Origin: Bacteroides sp.
Lineage (GTDB): Bacteria; Bacteroidota; Bacteroidia; Bacteroidales; Bacteroidaceae
DNA: 36,020 nt
Direction of reading: 5' to 3'
NCBI GenBank assembly: GCA_019414725.1
Contig: DXLM01000028.1
Coordinates: 1 to 36,020, forward strand
Shown: piece after piece, positions 24,660-33,827 of the stretch
How the letters are laid out: each line of letters opens with the position of its first letter
Numbering within the stretch: position 1 is the first letter of the stretch
Translations under genes and position numbers: made by a program
The notes under the pieces: model-generated
What the model saw: only the letters and a program-made list of their open reading frames with translations
Databases searched by the model: none
Told to the model about the DNA's origin: nothing

Positions 24660-25361
24660 TTATCCTATTTTGCTGATTTTTTTTAGTTTCTCTTCATCAA
24701 TGATTTTAATTTTTCTACCGTCGATGGTAATCAGTTTTTCAGTTGCAAAGTTAGAAAGCGTACGGATTGCGTTCGAAGTAGTCATATTTGATAAGTTTGC
24801 CAAATCTTCTCGTGAAAGGTAAATGCTTAGTGTAGATTCATCTTCTTCTACTCCATAAGTATCTTTCAAAAATAACAGAGATTCCGCCAATCGTCCACGA
24901 ATATGTTTTTGCGTAAGATTTACGGTTCTTTCATCAGAAATTCCCAAATCTATAGAAAGTTGGCGGATAAAGAACAAAGCTAATTCAGAGTTGTCTTTTA
25001 TCAGTTTCATAATGGCCGGCATGGGAATAAGGCAGATAGTGCAAGGCTCGAAAGCGGAAGCAGCTGTCACGAAGTTCCCTTCGGCAAAAAAAGCTCGGTA
25101 TGCGAAATATTCTTTCGTCTTTAATACGCGGATAATCTGGCTACGTCCTCCCACACCTTCTTTGTAGATTTTTACTTTTCCACTAAGAAGACACATAAGG
25201 TGCATCGGAGTTTCTCCTTCGCAGTATATCGTCTCATTCTTTTTATACTTCTGTATCGTAAAGTTCTGAGCCAAGAACTCTCTTTGTTCCTGTGTTAAAG
25301 GTTGCCATAAGTCTGGTATACTTTCAGCAATCTCAGTTTCTGATAATTCTTTTCTAACCAT
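24660..25361 (-). CDS. Crp/Fnr-family transcription regulator
   Basis: This 233-residue regulator has an N-terminal cyclic-nucleotide-binding-like beta-roll (about 30-120, with YCEGETPMHLMCLLSGKVKIY) and a C-terminal winged helix-turn-helix (about 160-225, with LSREDLANLSNMTTSNAIRT). The Cys cluster of FNR is absent, and the cAMP-binding Arg-Ser pair of E. coli CRP is not evident, so the effector is unknown. The start at 25361 is preferred because a -7 box covers the region of the upstream Met at 25394. It lies between the ferritin unit and glnN, each with its own terminator. Regulation of iron, redox or nitrogen genes nearby is only a guess. Confidence 0.9.
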   Translation of the reverse strand: MVRKELSETEIAESIPDLWQPLTQEQREFLAQNFTIQKYKKNETIYCEGETPMHLMCLLSGKVKIYKEGVGGRSQIIRVLKTKEYFAYRAFFAEGNFVTAASAFEPCTICLIPMPAIMKLIKDNSELALFFIRQLSIDLGISDERTVNLTQKHIRGRLAESLLFLKDTYGVEEDESTLSIYLSREDLANLSNMTTSNAIRTLSNFATEKLITIDGRKIKIIDEEKLKKISKIG

Positions 25362-25391
25362 AAACGTGCTATAAAACCGTGTTATAGAGCA

Positions 25392-25399
25392 CAAATATA
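25392..25399 (-). promoter_or_regulatory. Putative -7 box of the Crp-family regulator
   Basis: On the minus strand TATATTTG fits TAnnTTTG, 30 nt upstream of the ATG at 25361. A TTTG -33 box is not visible. Confidence 0.5.
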
Positions 25400-25470
25400 A
25401 GAAGAAAAAATAAAAGGACGAAGTAATCAGAAGAAAAAAGAAAGATATATTATTAATTTATCTTCAAAAA

Positions 25471-25505
25471 ATAACAAAAGGATAGGTTCTTATCTCCTAT
25501 CCTTT
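25471..25505 (-). terminator. Terminator of glnN
   Basis: A perfect 10-bp stem (25477-25486 with 25496-25505, 9-nt loop) is followed on the minus strand by a T-rich tail (down to about 25466). T-rich sequence also follows on the plus strand, so it may work both ways. It lies 16 bp past the glnN stop. Confidence 0.85.
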
Positions 25506-25521
25506 CTTTTTTTGTGAAATT

Positions 25522-27711
25522 TTATTTGGTGAACAGTAATTCACGATATTTAGGTAATGGCCAAATCTCATCGTCTATTTCTAGTTCCAAATGGTCAATA
25601 TGGTCGCGGATTTCTTCCAGATATGGACGCACTTGTTCCTCGTAACTGAAGGCTTTCTCTACTTGGCTTCCCAAATGATTTGCTACTTTTCGGGCTTCTG
25701 TCATGTTGTGCACGGCTTTTTTAATAGCAAGTATGCGGTTTTGAATTTCACGTACCAAATTCTTCCGGTCTTCGGTCAGCTCTTCGTATTCTTCGGTGGA
25801 GAATATCTCTTTCAGACCACGAAGATTTTCTAATAGTCTGTTCTGATAAATTACAGCTGTGGGAACAATATGATTGATAGCTAGATCGCCTAGTACACGA
25901 CTTTCAATCTGGACCTTTTTAGTAAACTTTTCCAGTTCCACTTCTATACGACAGAACAATTCATTTTCATTGAATATTTTTTCGCCTATCAGTACTGCAC
26001 GAGATTGCTCATCGTTGAACTTCAGGATGGCTTCGGGTACATGGCAGATATTGGTCAATCCGCGTCGCGCGGCTTCTGCTTTCCATTCTTCCGAGTAGCC
26101 GTCACCTTCAAAACGGATGTTTTGTGAAGCGATGATGGTTTCTTTTAATACCTTATACAGAGCTTCTTCCTGTTCCATCCCTCCGTTTACTAATTTATCT
26201 ATCTGGGTCTTGAACTCATTCAACTGGTGTGCCATAGCGGCATTGATCACAATCATTGATGCGGCACAGTTGGCAGATGAGCCTGCAGCACGGAATTCAA
26301 AACGGTTTCCGGTGAAGGCAAAAGGAGAGGTACGGTTACGGTCTGTATTGTCTTGCAATATGGCAGGTATGCGCCCGATACCCAATTGCAATGCTTTCTT
26401 TTCATCAGGGGTCAGTTCGGCGTCATTCAGACGTGCCACTACTTCGTCCAACATATGGGAAAGATGACGTCCTAGGAAAATAGACAGAATAGCGGGGGGG
26501 GCTTCATTTGCTCCTAGGCGATGGCTGTTTCCGGCACTGACAATAGAGGCACGTAGTAAATCCTGGTTTTTATAGACCATCATCAGTACGTTGACTATGA
26601 AAGTCAGGAAAAGCATATTTCCTTCCGCAGTCTTGGCAGGAGAGAACAAATTGATACCTGTGTCTGTACAAAGTGACCAGTTGTTGTGTTTGCCCGATCC
26701 GTTTACTCCTTTGAATGGTTTTTCGTGGAGCAGTACAGTAAAATTGTGTTTGGAAGCGATACGTTTCATCAGGTCCATTACCAGCTGGTTATGGTCGTTG
26801 GCCAGATTTACATCTTCAAAAATAGGAGCTAGCTCAAATTGGTTGGGAGCCACTTCGTTATGCCGTGTTTTTACCGGAATCCCTAGTTTGTGACATTCCA
26901 GTTCCAATTCTTTCATAAAACTGGTTACACGTGGAGGGATGGAACCGAAGTAGTGGTCGTCTAGCTGCTGGTCCTTGGCAGACGAGTGTCCCATCAAGGT
27001 GCGTCCGGTCAGGCAAAGATCCGGACGTGCATTATATAGTGCGGTATCCACTAAAAAGTATTCTTGTTCCCAACCCAGATTGGCGAATACGCGTTTTACG
27101 TTTGGATCGAACATTCTGCAAACCTCAGTTGCCGCTTTGTCTACAGCACCTAATGCCTTCAACAAAGGAGTTTTGTAGTCGAGTGCTTCGCCTGTATAAG
27201 AGATGAAGATAGTAGGAATACAAAGTGTGCTGTCTACAATGAAAGCCGGAGAAGAAACATCCCATGCCGTATAGCCACGTGCTTCAAATGTGTTCCGGAT
27301 ACCGCCGTTGGGAAAACTGGACGCATCCGGTTCTTGTTGGATAAGCAGCTTGCCCGAGAAGCGTTCTATAACATTACCGTCATCACCGAATTCAATAAAG
27401 CCGTCGTGCTTTTCGGCAGTTCCGTCAGTCAGAGGCTGGAACCAATGAGTGTAGTGGGTAACATTAAAGGTCTTTGCCCAATTCTTCATGCCATTGGCTA
27501 TCATGTCGGCCATTTCACGATTGATAGGGGTACCTTTCTCGATTGCATTTATTACTGCTTTATAAGCCTCACTAGGCAGATATTCCTGCATTTTTTTACG
27601 GTCGAATACGTGGTTGCCGTAATAATCAGCTAACTTTTCAGAGGGGTAGTCAACTTTAACGGGGCGTCTGTTGGCTAACTCCTGTAGAGCAAAAAATCTC
27701 ATTTTGGACAT
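25522..27711 (-). CDS. glnN: Type III glutamine synthetase (GSIII)
   Basis: This 729-residue glutamine synthetase is of the long GSIII class, first known from Bacteroides and cyanobacteria. It makes glutamine from glutamate, ammonia and ATP. The N-terminal GSIII-specific region (about 1-160) precedes the catalytic core with LGWEQEYFLVD (212-222), RHNEVAPNQFEL (283-294) and the nucleotide/substrate loop KPFKGVNGSGKHNNWS (331-346). NSHRLGANEAPPA follows, and the C-terminal helical region (about 590-729) is typical of GSIII. Length matches the family (about 730). It is a single gene with a -7 box 29 nt upstream and a strong terminator behind it. Confidence 0.97.
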   Translation of the reverse strand: MSKMRFFALQELANRRPVKVDYPSEKLADYYGNHVFDRKKMQEYLPSEAYKAVINAIEKGTPINREMADMIANGMKNWAKTFNVTHYTHWFQPLTDGTAEKHDGFIEFGDDGNVIERFSGKLLIQQEPDASSFPNGGIRNTFEARGYTAWDVSSPAFIVDSTLCIPTIFISYTGEALDYKTPLLKALGAVDKAATEVCRMFDPNVKRVFANLGWEQEYFLVDTALYNARPDLCLTGRTLMGHSSAKDQQLDDHYFGSIPPRVTSFMKELELECHKLGIPVKTRHNEVAPNQFELAPIFEDVNLANDHNQLVMDLMKRIASKHNFTVLLHEKPFKGVNGSGKHNNWSLCTDTGINLFSPAKTAEGNMLFLTFIVNVLMMVYKNQDLLRASIVSAGNSHRLGANEAPPAILSIFLGRHLSHMLDEVVARLNDAELTPDEKKALQLGIGRIPAILQDNTDRNRTSPFAFTGNRFEFRAAGSSANCAASMIVINAAMAHQLNEFKTQIDKLVNGGMEQEEALYKVLKETIIASQNIRFEGDGYSEEWKAEAARRGLTNICHVPEAILKFNDEQSRAVLIGEKIFNENELFCRIEVELEKFTKKVQIESRVLGDLAINHIVPTAVIYQNRLLENLRGLKEIFSTEEYEELTEDRKNLVREIQNRILAIKKAVHNMTEARKVANHLGSQVEKAFSYEEQVRPYLEEIRDHIDHLELEIDDEIWPLPKYRELLFTK

Positions 27712-27740
27712 GTTGTCTTTCTTTTACTGGTTGTTGGCTG

Positions 27741-27748
27741 CAAAAATA
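27741..27748 (-). promoter_or_regulatory. Putative -7 box of glnN
   Basis: On the minus strand TATTTTTG fits TAnnTTTG and lies 29 nt before the glnN ATG. No clear -33 box. Confidence 0.5.
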
Positions 27749-27848
27749 CTGCTTTTTGATTAATAATTCGCTATATCGCTAATCATTTTTCATTTCTGTT
27801 AAGGATGTTAATTAAGTATTATCATGCGTCAGCCTGTTGGTTTTTGTT

Positions 27849-27856
27849 TATATTTG
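27849..27856 (+). promoter_or_regulatory. Putative -7 box of the DUF5686-like gene
   Basis: TATATTTG fits TAnnTTTG and lies 30 nt upstream of the ATG at 27887. The -33 region has no clear TTTG. Confidence 0.5.
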
Positions 27857-27886
27857 CTCTTCAAACAATGAAAAGAAAGTACATTG

Positions 27887-30085
27887 ATGCACTATATACG
27901 GATTGTCAGGTTGATTATATTTTGTCTTTTGTTACCTTTAGCTGTTCAGGCTAAGAGGGAAAAGGTTGATATGCCCGACAAGCCGATGGTGTCCGATTCC
28001 ATTCTTCAGTGTATTTTCCAGTTTTCGCCGTTCTATTCCCGTATCATTGATGAGTATAAGGCTGATTTATATATAAAAGGAAAAGTAAAGGTACATAAGC
28101 GCAATCACCTTATCCGCTATGTACCGTCCATGTTTCGTTTCGAAAAACACATCAATGATTACCTTATGGAATCTCTTAGTGAGCTGCATTATACGGCCCC
28201 TGATATATACGACCGTAAGATAAAAGCGGTATCCACTACATTTCCACGTAACAGGGGACAGATAACGGATGTGATGGATTATTTGAACATGAATATCTAT
28301 TCTTCTTCATTGATGTCCGATAAACTTCTTTCTCCTTTGGATAAGAAATCTAGCAGATATTATCATTATTTATTGGATTCTATAGCCGGTCCTCCCGATT
28401 GCCAGCGGTATAAAATACTTATTATTCCCAAATTCCGTGGTACACAGTTGGTCAGTGGATATATGTGGGTTAGTGATCAGATATGGACTATTCGTGAACT
28501 TTATATTGAAGGCGTTTATGATGTGATCCGCTTCAAGGTCCGTGTCAAGATGGGAGAGGAGGGCGATGTGGAGTTTCTGCCGGTGCAGTTTGATTTGAAT
28601 CTTGTTTTTAAGTTTATAGGTAACCATCTGGAAATGGATATGGGAGCCTGGTTGAAATACAATGAAATTAAATTTTATGAAGGAGCCGCCCGGCGTAAAT
28701 CTCAAAAGAAGCATCGCCATGACCTGACGGAATCCTATAAGCTGACTTGTGACTCGGAACAGCTGATAACAGATAAGGAAAAGTTCAATGAGCTGCGTCC
28801 CATTCCGCTGTCCGCTTTGGAGGATTCTTTGTATAGAAGTTATGCTTTACGTCAGGATACGCTTTTACGCGTACCGAAAAAAAAGAAGAATGAACATTTG
28901 GAGTTTTGGGGGGAGTTGGGTGACATGCTTATCAGTAGTTACAATGTGAATTTGTCCAGTATGGGGAGTGTGCATTGTTCTCCACTTATTAATCCGGTGC
29001 TGTTGGATTATAGCCACAGCAGGGGCTTTTCGTATAAGCAGAAGTTTAAATACAGTCGGCTTTTTCATGATGGACGTATACTTAGAATCAGTCCGCAGAT
29101 AGGTTATAATTTTACACATAAGGAACTTTATGTGAAAGCGGATGCCGATTGGCAATATTGGCCGGAAAAGCAGGCTAGTTTTGAGGTTAGTGTAGGTAAC
29201 GGTAACCGCATATATAGTAGTGTCGTATTGGATCAGCTAAAGCAATTGCCCGATAGTACCTTTAATTTTGACCAATTGGAATTGGACTATTTCAAGGATG
29301 TGTATCTCAATCTGTTCCATAATATAGAAATAGTGAACGGCTTGTTTATTAAAGCAGGTGTTTCCGTACATTGGAGGTATCTGATAAATAATTCGAAAGT
29401 CATTCTTGAAAAGCCGTTGCCTGATAAGGATTGGGCTGCATTGCGAGGTATCAGATCAGAATACAATAGTTTTGCACCTCGTATACGTATTGAATGGACT
29501 CCCGGTATGTATTATTACATGAACGGTCGCCGGAAGATGAATGTAGGTTCCAGTATGCCTACTTTTATGCTGGATTATGAACGGGGCATTAAAGGTGTAT
29601 TCAAGAGTACGGGTGCTCATGAACGTTGGGAGTTTGATATACAGCAAAACTTGAAACTGAGCGGAATCCGAAGTATCGGTTATCGCATTGGGGGGGGGAT
29701 GTTTACCAAGCAGGAAGATATGTATTTCGTGGATTTTGCTAACTTTGCCCGTCGTAATCTTCCCGAAGGATGGAATGATGATATTGGTGGCACTTTCCAA
29801 TTGCTGGACGGACGTTGGTATAACTCCTCACGTCAGTACTGGCGGGGGAATTTCACCTATGAGTCTCCTTTTATTCTCTTGAAACCCTTAAACCGTTGGC
29901 TGGGATTAGTCCAGCAGGAGCGTTTGTATGGTGGTATCCTGTTCATGCCACATCTTAATCCATATATCGAGTTGGGTTATGGCATCGGCACACATATATT
30001 TGATGTGGGGGCTTTTGTAAGCACTATCAACGGGCAATTTGATACCTTTGGTTTTAAATTCACTTTCGAGTTATTTAATAAATAA
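27887..30085 (+). CDS. DUF5686-like outer-membrane beta-barrel protein
   Basis: This large exported protein of 732 residues has a signal peptide (about 1-22, ending VQA). A soluble N-terminal part (about 30-290) contains YIKGKVKVHKRN and SELHYTAPDIYDRKIKAVS, which I associate with the Bacteroidetes DUF5686 family. The C-terminal part (about 350-732) shows alternating polar/aromatic strands and ends in an aromatic strand (FGFKFTFELFNK), as expected of an outer-membrane beta-barrel. Unlike many DUF5686 proteins I see no N-terminal carboxypeptidase-regulatory-like domain. The ATG at 27887 is used; the TTG just before it is a less likely start. The function is unknown. It is upstream of an export operon on the same strand, with 62 bp between. 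Confidence 0.75.
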   Translation: MHYIRIVRLIIFCLLLPLAVQAKREKVDMPDKPMVSDSILQCIFQFSPFYSRIIDEYKADLYIKGKVKVHKRNHLIRYVPSMFRFEKHINDYLMESLSELHYTAPDIYDRKIKAVSTTFPRNRGQITDVMDYLNMNIYSSSLMSDKLLSPLDKKSSRYYHYLLDSIAGPPDCQRYKILIIPKFRGTQLVSGYMWVSDQIWTIRELYIEGVYDVIRFKVRVKMGEEGDVEFLPVQFDLNLVFKFIGNHLEMDMGAWLKYNEIKFYEGAARRKSQKKHRHDLTESYKLTCDSEQLITDKEKFNELRPIPLSALEDSLYRSYALRQDTLLRVPKKKKNEHLEFWGELGDMLISSYNVNLSSMGSVHCSPLINPVLLDYSHSRGFSYKQKFKYSRLFHDGRILRISPQIGYNFTHKELYVKADADWQYWPEKQASFEVSVGNGNRIYSSVVLDQLKQLPDSTFNFDQLELDYFKDVYLNLFHNIEIVNGLFIKAGVSVHWRYLINNSKVILEKPLPDKDWAALRGIRSEYNSFAPRIRIEWTPGMYYYMNGRRKMNVGSSMPTFMLDYERGIKGVFKSTGAHERWEFDIQQNLKLSGIRSIGYRIGGGMFTKQEDMYFVDFANFARRNLPEGWNDDIGGTFQLLDGRWYNSSRQYWRGNFTYESPFILLKPLNRWLGLVQQERLYGGILFMPHLNPYIELGYGIGTHIFDVGAFVSTINGQFDTFGFKFTFELFNK

Positions 30086-30109
30086 TCCTGTTCAAACAAT
30101 CTGTTTGGT

Positions 30110-30136
30110 TTTCTGTTTATTACAACATAACAGAAA
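30110..30136. other. Inverted repeat upstream of the export operon
   Basis: TTTCTGTT (30110-30117) and AACAGAAA (30129-30136) form a perfect 8-bp inverted repeat just before the start of the TolC gene at 30148. No T tract follows. The size and site fit a dimeric-repressor operator or a hairpin in the leader; both are inference. Confidence 0.35.
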
Positions 30137-30147
30137 CTAAACAGTGT

Positions 30148-31581
30148 ATGCATTATAAAATATTTTTATGTGTTCTTTTGTTCCCGGTTTCATTATCAGC
30201 TCAAAACGGGGAATTATCTTTAACATTGGAACAATCTGCCAGCCTGATGAACAAGGGCAGCCGCACGTTGCAAATGGCGGATAAGGCTGTAGATATAGCA
30301 CGCAGTGAGCGACAAAAGATGAATGCTTTTTGGTATCCGTCTTTGAATGCATCGGGTGCATACGTCCATTTGTCCAACCATATTGAGGTCAAGGAACCTT
30401 TAAGGCAATTTACCGATCCGGCAAAAGACTTTGTACATTCCATTGTGCCCGATGATAAATTTATTTCTTCTATTCTTGATAATATAGGTGCGCATACCCT
30501 TACTTTTCCTTTATTAGAACGTAACCTGACGACCATAGATGCTAATGTGATGTGGCCGCTTTTTACAGGCGGAAAACGAATTTTTGCAAGCCGTATCGGC
30601 AACCGTATGGTAGATTTGGCCAAAGCAGGTAGGGAAGAGGCGGGAGCTACTTTGCAATCGGAGTTGGTGGAAACTTATTATGCTTTGCGTCTGGCGCAAA
30701 GAGTGGTGGATGTACGCGAGCAAACCTTTTTAGGCTTGCAGAAACATTACCGTAATGCCATGAAGCTGGAGGAGAACGGTATGATAAATAAGGCCGAACG
30801 CCTCTTTGCTCAGGTCACTATGGACGAGGCCAGACGTGAGTTGGAATCTGCCCGGAAAGATTTGAATGTGGCGCAAAATGCCTTGAAAGTCTTGTTGAAT
30901 GTGGAAGACGCCATATCCATCAATCCCAGTTCTCCTTTGTTTATGAACCATGATCTGCCCGATGAACTTTATTTCAAGAATCTGGTAAGTACCGGCAGCT
31001 ATATAGTAAGTAAATTGCGAATACAGGAGGCGATGGCTGATAATCAATTGAAAATCAGTAAAAGTGCATATATTCCTACCATTGCATTGTTTGGAAAGCA
31101 GACACTTTATGCAGAGAATCTTCCGAAAAACCTGATGCCCCGTACTTTGGTAGGAGTGGGTTTTACTTGGAATATATTCGACGGACTGAACCGTGAAGCC
31201 AATATCCGTCAGACACGTCTTACTAAACAAACTTTGCAACTGGGAAGGGAAAAGGCTCAGAATGAATTGGGTGTTTTGGTAGACAAGTTATATAGCGAAA
31301 TTCAGAATGCAAAGGATGATGTCGCCGCACTCAACACCACGATTGAGATGAGTCGTGAATTGGTACGTATCCGTAAAAAATCCTTTCAGGAAGGAATGGC
31401 TACCTCTACTGATGTGATTGATGCGGAAACGATGCTATCCAAGGTGCAGATTGCTTTTTTGCTGGCTTATTATAAATATGATGTGGCACTGGCATCTCTG
31501 CTCTCTACTTGCGGAATGCCCGAAAGTTTTTGGCAGTATAGCCGTACCGGACAAACCGAGAACTTTATATTCGGGAAATAA
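30148..31581 (+). CDS. TolC-family outer-membrane channel of the ABC-2 export operon
   Basis: This 477-residue TolC-type protein starts with a signal peptide (about 1-18, ending SLSA) and no lipobox. Two OEP repeats follow, with long helices such as QSELVETYYALRLAQRVVDVRE and a C-terminal ATSTDVIDAETMLSKVQI segment typical of the family. It is the outer-membrane exit for the adaptor and two permeases encoded downstream. The next gene starts 17 bp after its stop. It differs from both other TolC-type proteins in the window, so it is not a recent copy. Confidence 0.92.
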   Translation: MHYKIFLCVLLFPVSLSAQNGELSLTLEQSASLMNKGSRTLQMADKAVDIARSERQKMNAFWYPSLNASGAYVHLSNHIEVKEPLRQFTDPAKDFVHSIVPDDKFISSILDNIGAHTLTFPLLERNLTTIDANVMWPLFTGGKRIFASRIGNRMVDLAKAGREEAGATLQSELVETYYALRLAQRVVDVREQTFLGLQKHYRNAMKLEENGMINKAERLFAQVTMDEARRELESARKDLNVAQNALKVLLNVEDAISINPSSPLFMNHDLPDELYFKNLVSTGSYIVSKLRIQEAMADNQLKISKSAYIPTIALFGKQTLYAENLPKNLMPRTLVGVGFTWNIFDGLNREANIRQTRLTKQTLQLGREKAQNELGVLVDKLYSEIQNAKDDVAALNTTIEMSRELVRIRKKSFQEGMATSTDVIDAETMLSKVQIAFLLAYYKYDVALASLLSTCGMPESFWQYSRTGQTENFIFGK

Positions 31582-31598
31582 TAAAAAAAGAAAACAAT

Positions 31599-32594
31599 AT
31601 GGAAAAAGAGAAGAAACAGTTAGGAGTCGCTTTTATCGTTGTTCTTGTGGCCATTGTTATGGTGTCTGCCATTGGGATTATAGCTATGAGCAATAAACCG
31701 GTTGTATTGCAGGGGCAGATAGAAGCTACTGAAATACGGATTTCCGGAAAACTTCCTGGTAGAATTGATACCTTTTTGGTCCGGGAGGGACAGTATGTAA
31801 AGATGGGTGACACCTTGGTTGTGATTAACAGTCCTGAGGCTTGGGCGAAGTTCCAGCAGGTAAATGCCTTGGAAGATATTGCGAAATTTCAGAACAAGAA
31901 AATAGACGACGGTACACGTCGGCAGATAGTCCGTTCGGTAGAAGAATTGTGGAACAAGTCAAAGAGTGACTTGCAACTGGCCACGGTGACGTATGACCGT
32001 ATTCAGGCACTTTACAAAGATAGCGTGGTCACCAGCCAGCGGAAAGATGAAGTGGAAGCCATGTATAAAGCTGCTGTTGCCGCCGAACGGGCGGCGCATC
32101 AACAATTCCTGTTAGTGAAGGACGGAGCGCAGAAAGAGGATAAAGAGAGTGCCCGCTCCTTGGTGGATGCGGCTCGGGGCACTGTGAATGAGGTTCAGGC
32201 CTTGTTGATGGATGCCCGCCTCACAGCTCCCGAAGACGGACAGATATCAACCATCTACCCCAAGCGTGGAGAACTGGTAGGAGCGGGGACTCCCATTATG
32301 AGTCTGGTAGTATTGGATGATTGTCATGTAGTGCTTAATGTCCGTGAGGACTATATGCCTTATTTCCGTATGAACGAGAATTTTATGGGAGATATTCCGG
32401 CTCTTGATGTAAAAAACAAGGCATTTAAAATCAATTACATCAGCCCGTTGGGGAGTTTTGCCACTTGGCGTTCTACCAAGCAGACGGGGACATACGATAT
32501 GAAAACTTTTGAAATTCATGCGCTGCCTGTAGAGCCGATGGAGGGATTAAGACCGGGTATGTCCGTCTTGGTAAATCTGGATGAATTGAAATGA
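31599..32594 (+). CDS. HlyD-family adaptor with N-terminal membrane anchor
   Basis: This 331-residue membrane-fusion protein, unlike the two RND adaptors here, is held by an N-terminal membrane helix (about 8-30) rather than a lipid anchor. The first lipoyl half contains ISGKLPGRIDTFLVREGQYV; a helical hairpin (about 85-195, with TYDRIQALYKDSVVTSQRKDE) follows, then the second half with LTAPEDGQISTIYPKRGELV and a beta-barrel to the end. The layout resembles YbhG/EmrA-type adaptors that serve ABC-2 or MFS exporters. It sits between its TolC and two permease genes in one operon. Confidence 0.93.
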   Translation: MEKEKKQLGVAFIVVLVAIVMVSAIGIIAMSNKPVVLQGQIEATEIRISGKLPGRIDTFLVREGQYVKMGDTLVVINSPEAWAKFQQVNALEDIAKFQNKKIDDGTRRQIVRSVEELWNKSKSDLQLATVTYDRIQALYKDSVVTSQRKDEVEAMYKAAVAAERAAHQQFLLVKDGAQKEDKESARSLVDAARGTVNEVQALLMDARLTAPEDGQISTIYPKRGELVGAGTPIMSLVVLDDCHVVLNVREDYMPYFRMNENFMGDIPALDVKNKAFKINYISPLGSFATWRSTKQTGTYDMKTFEIHALPVEPMEGLRPGMSVLVNLDELK

Positions 32595-32654
32595 TAGAAG
32601 GATAGCTATGTTATTCTGATTGCAGTGAATGGTAAATATAAATGAACTACTTGA

Positions 32655-33827
32655 ATGAAAGAATCTCCTTTTATAGCGGTATTGAAACGTGAACTGGACC
32701 GTATGGTTTCCCGGCGCATTTATTTTGCATCGTGTATCGTCTTGCCTTTGTTTTCTATCTTCTTTATGGCTACAATTTTTGGTAACGGACAGATGGAGAA
32801 TCTGCCTGTGGGTGTTGTGGATGGTGATAATACAGCCACTTCTCGTGAGATAATTCGTATGACCGAGGCTGTTCCCACTTTCCGCATCACTCGGCATTAT
32901 GCCGATGAAGCGGAGGCCAGGGCAGATGTGCAGCGGAAAAGTATTTATGGATACCTCAGTATTCCGTCTGGTTTTGAAGCAAAGGTGATGGATGGTAAGG
33001 AAACAGCTCTGACTTATTATTACCATTATGCATTGATGAGTGTGGGAAGTGAGATTCACGGAGCATTTCAAAGTTTGTTGAAAAGCATCTCGGTAGTTCC
33101 CATTGTCACTCATGCTGTGGCATTGGGTATAAATCAGGAAGAGATAGAATCTTTTCTGTTACCGGTCACCACACAGAATCATCCGTTATTTAATCCTGAT
33201 ATGGATTATTCGGTCTATCTTACACAGCCATTCTTCTTTGTTTTTCTGCAAGTTATCTTGTTGTTGGTCACTACATACTCCATTGGCAGTGAAGGGAAAT
33301 TCCATACTTCAGCCAATTGGCTGGCAGTGGCAGATGGGAATATCTGGGTGGCGGTCACTGCCAAGTTACTTCCATACAGTTTTATCTTCATCGTTATGAG
33401 TATTCTGGCAAACTATGTCTTTTTTGGTGCCATGCATATACCGATGGATTGTGGTTTTTGGGCGTTGAATCTTACTTCGGCACTATTGGTCATTGCTACG
33501 CAGGCGCTGGCGGTTTTTCTGTTCTCTCTTTTTCCTGCGTTGAGTATTATTATCAGTATCGTTTCCATGGTAGGATCGTTAGGCGCTACCCTTGGCGGGG
33601 TTACCTTTCCGGTGCTTCACATGTTTGCACCGGTGTACTATGCCTCTTATCTTTTCCCCGTCCGTCACTTTGTCGAGATTGGACAGAATCTGCTTTATGG
33701 CAACTATGGTTATGCGTATATGTGGGGCAATGTAGCCTGTCTGCTGTTGTTCCTTATTCCTCCTTTATTGTTGTTACCTCATTTGAAACGCTCTTTAATC
33801 AGTCGGAAATATGACGATATTGAATAA
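32655..33827 (+). CDS. ABC-2 type permease (first)
   Basis: This 390-residue membrane protein has the ABC2_membrane_3 layout, as in YbhS/YhhJ. There is one membrane helix near the N-terminus (about 22-42), a large extracytoplasmic domain (about 45-185) and a C-terminal bundle of about five helices (about 188-375). The motif PVRHFVEIGQNLLYG in the last loop is typical of this family. It has no ATP-binding domain. The next permease overlaps its end by 17 bp, so the two are translated together and presumably form a heterodimer. It starts 60 bp after the adaptor gene. Confidence 0.92.
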   Translation: MKESPFIAVLKRELDRMVSRRIYFASCIVLPLFSIFFMATIFGNGQMENLPVGVVDGDNTATSREIIRMTEAVPTFRITRHYADEAEARADVQRKSIYGYLSIPSGFEAKVMDGKETALTYYYHYALMSVGSEIHGAFQSLLKSISVVPIVTHAVALGINQEEIESFLLPVTTQNHPLFNPDMDYSVYLTQPFFFVFLQVILLLVTTYSIGSEGKFHTSANWLAVADGNIWVAVTAKLLPYSFIFIVMSILANYVFFGAMHIPMDCGFWALNLTSALLVIATQALAVFLFSLFPALSIIISIVSMVGSLGATLGGVTFPVLHMFAPVYYASYLFPVRHFVEIGQNLLYGNYGYAYMWGNVACLLLFLIPPLLLLPHLKRSLISRKYDDIE

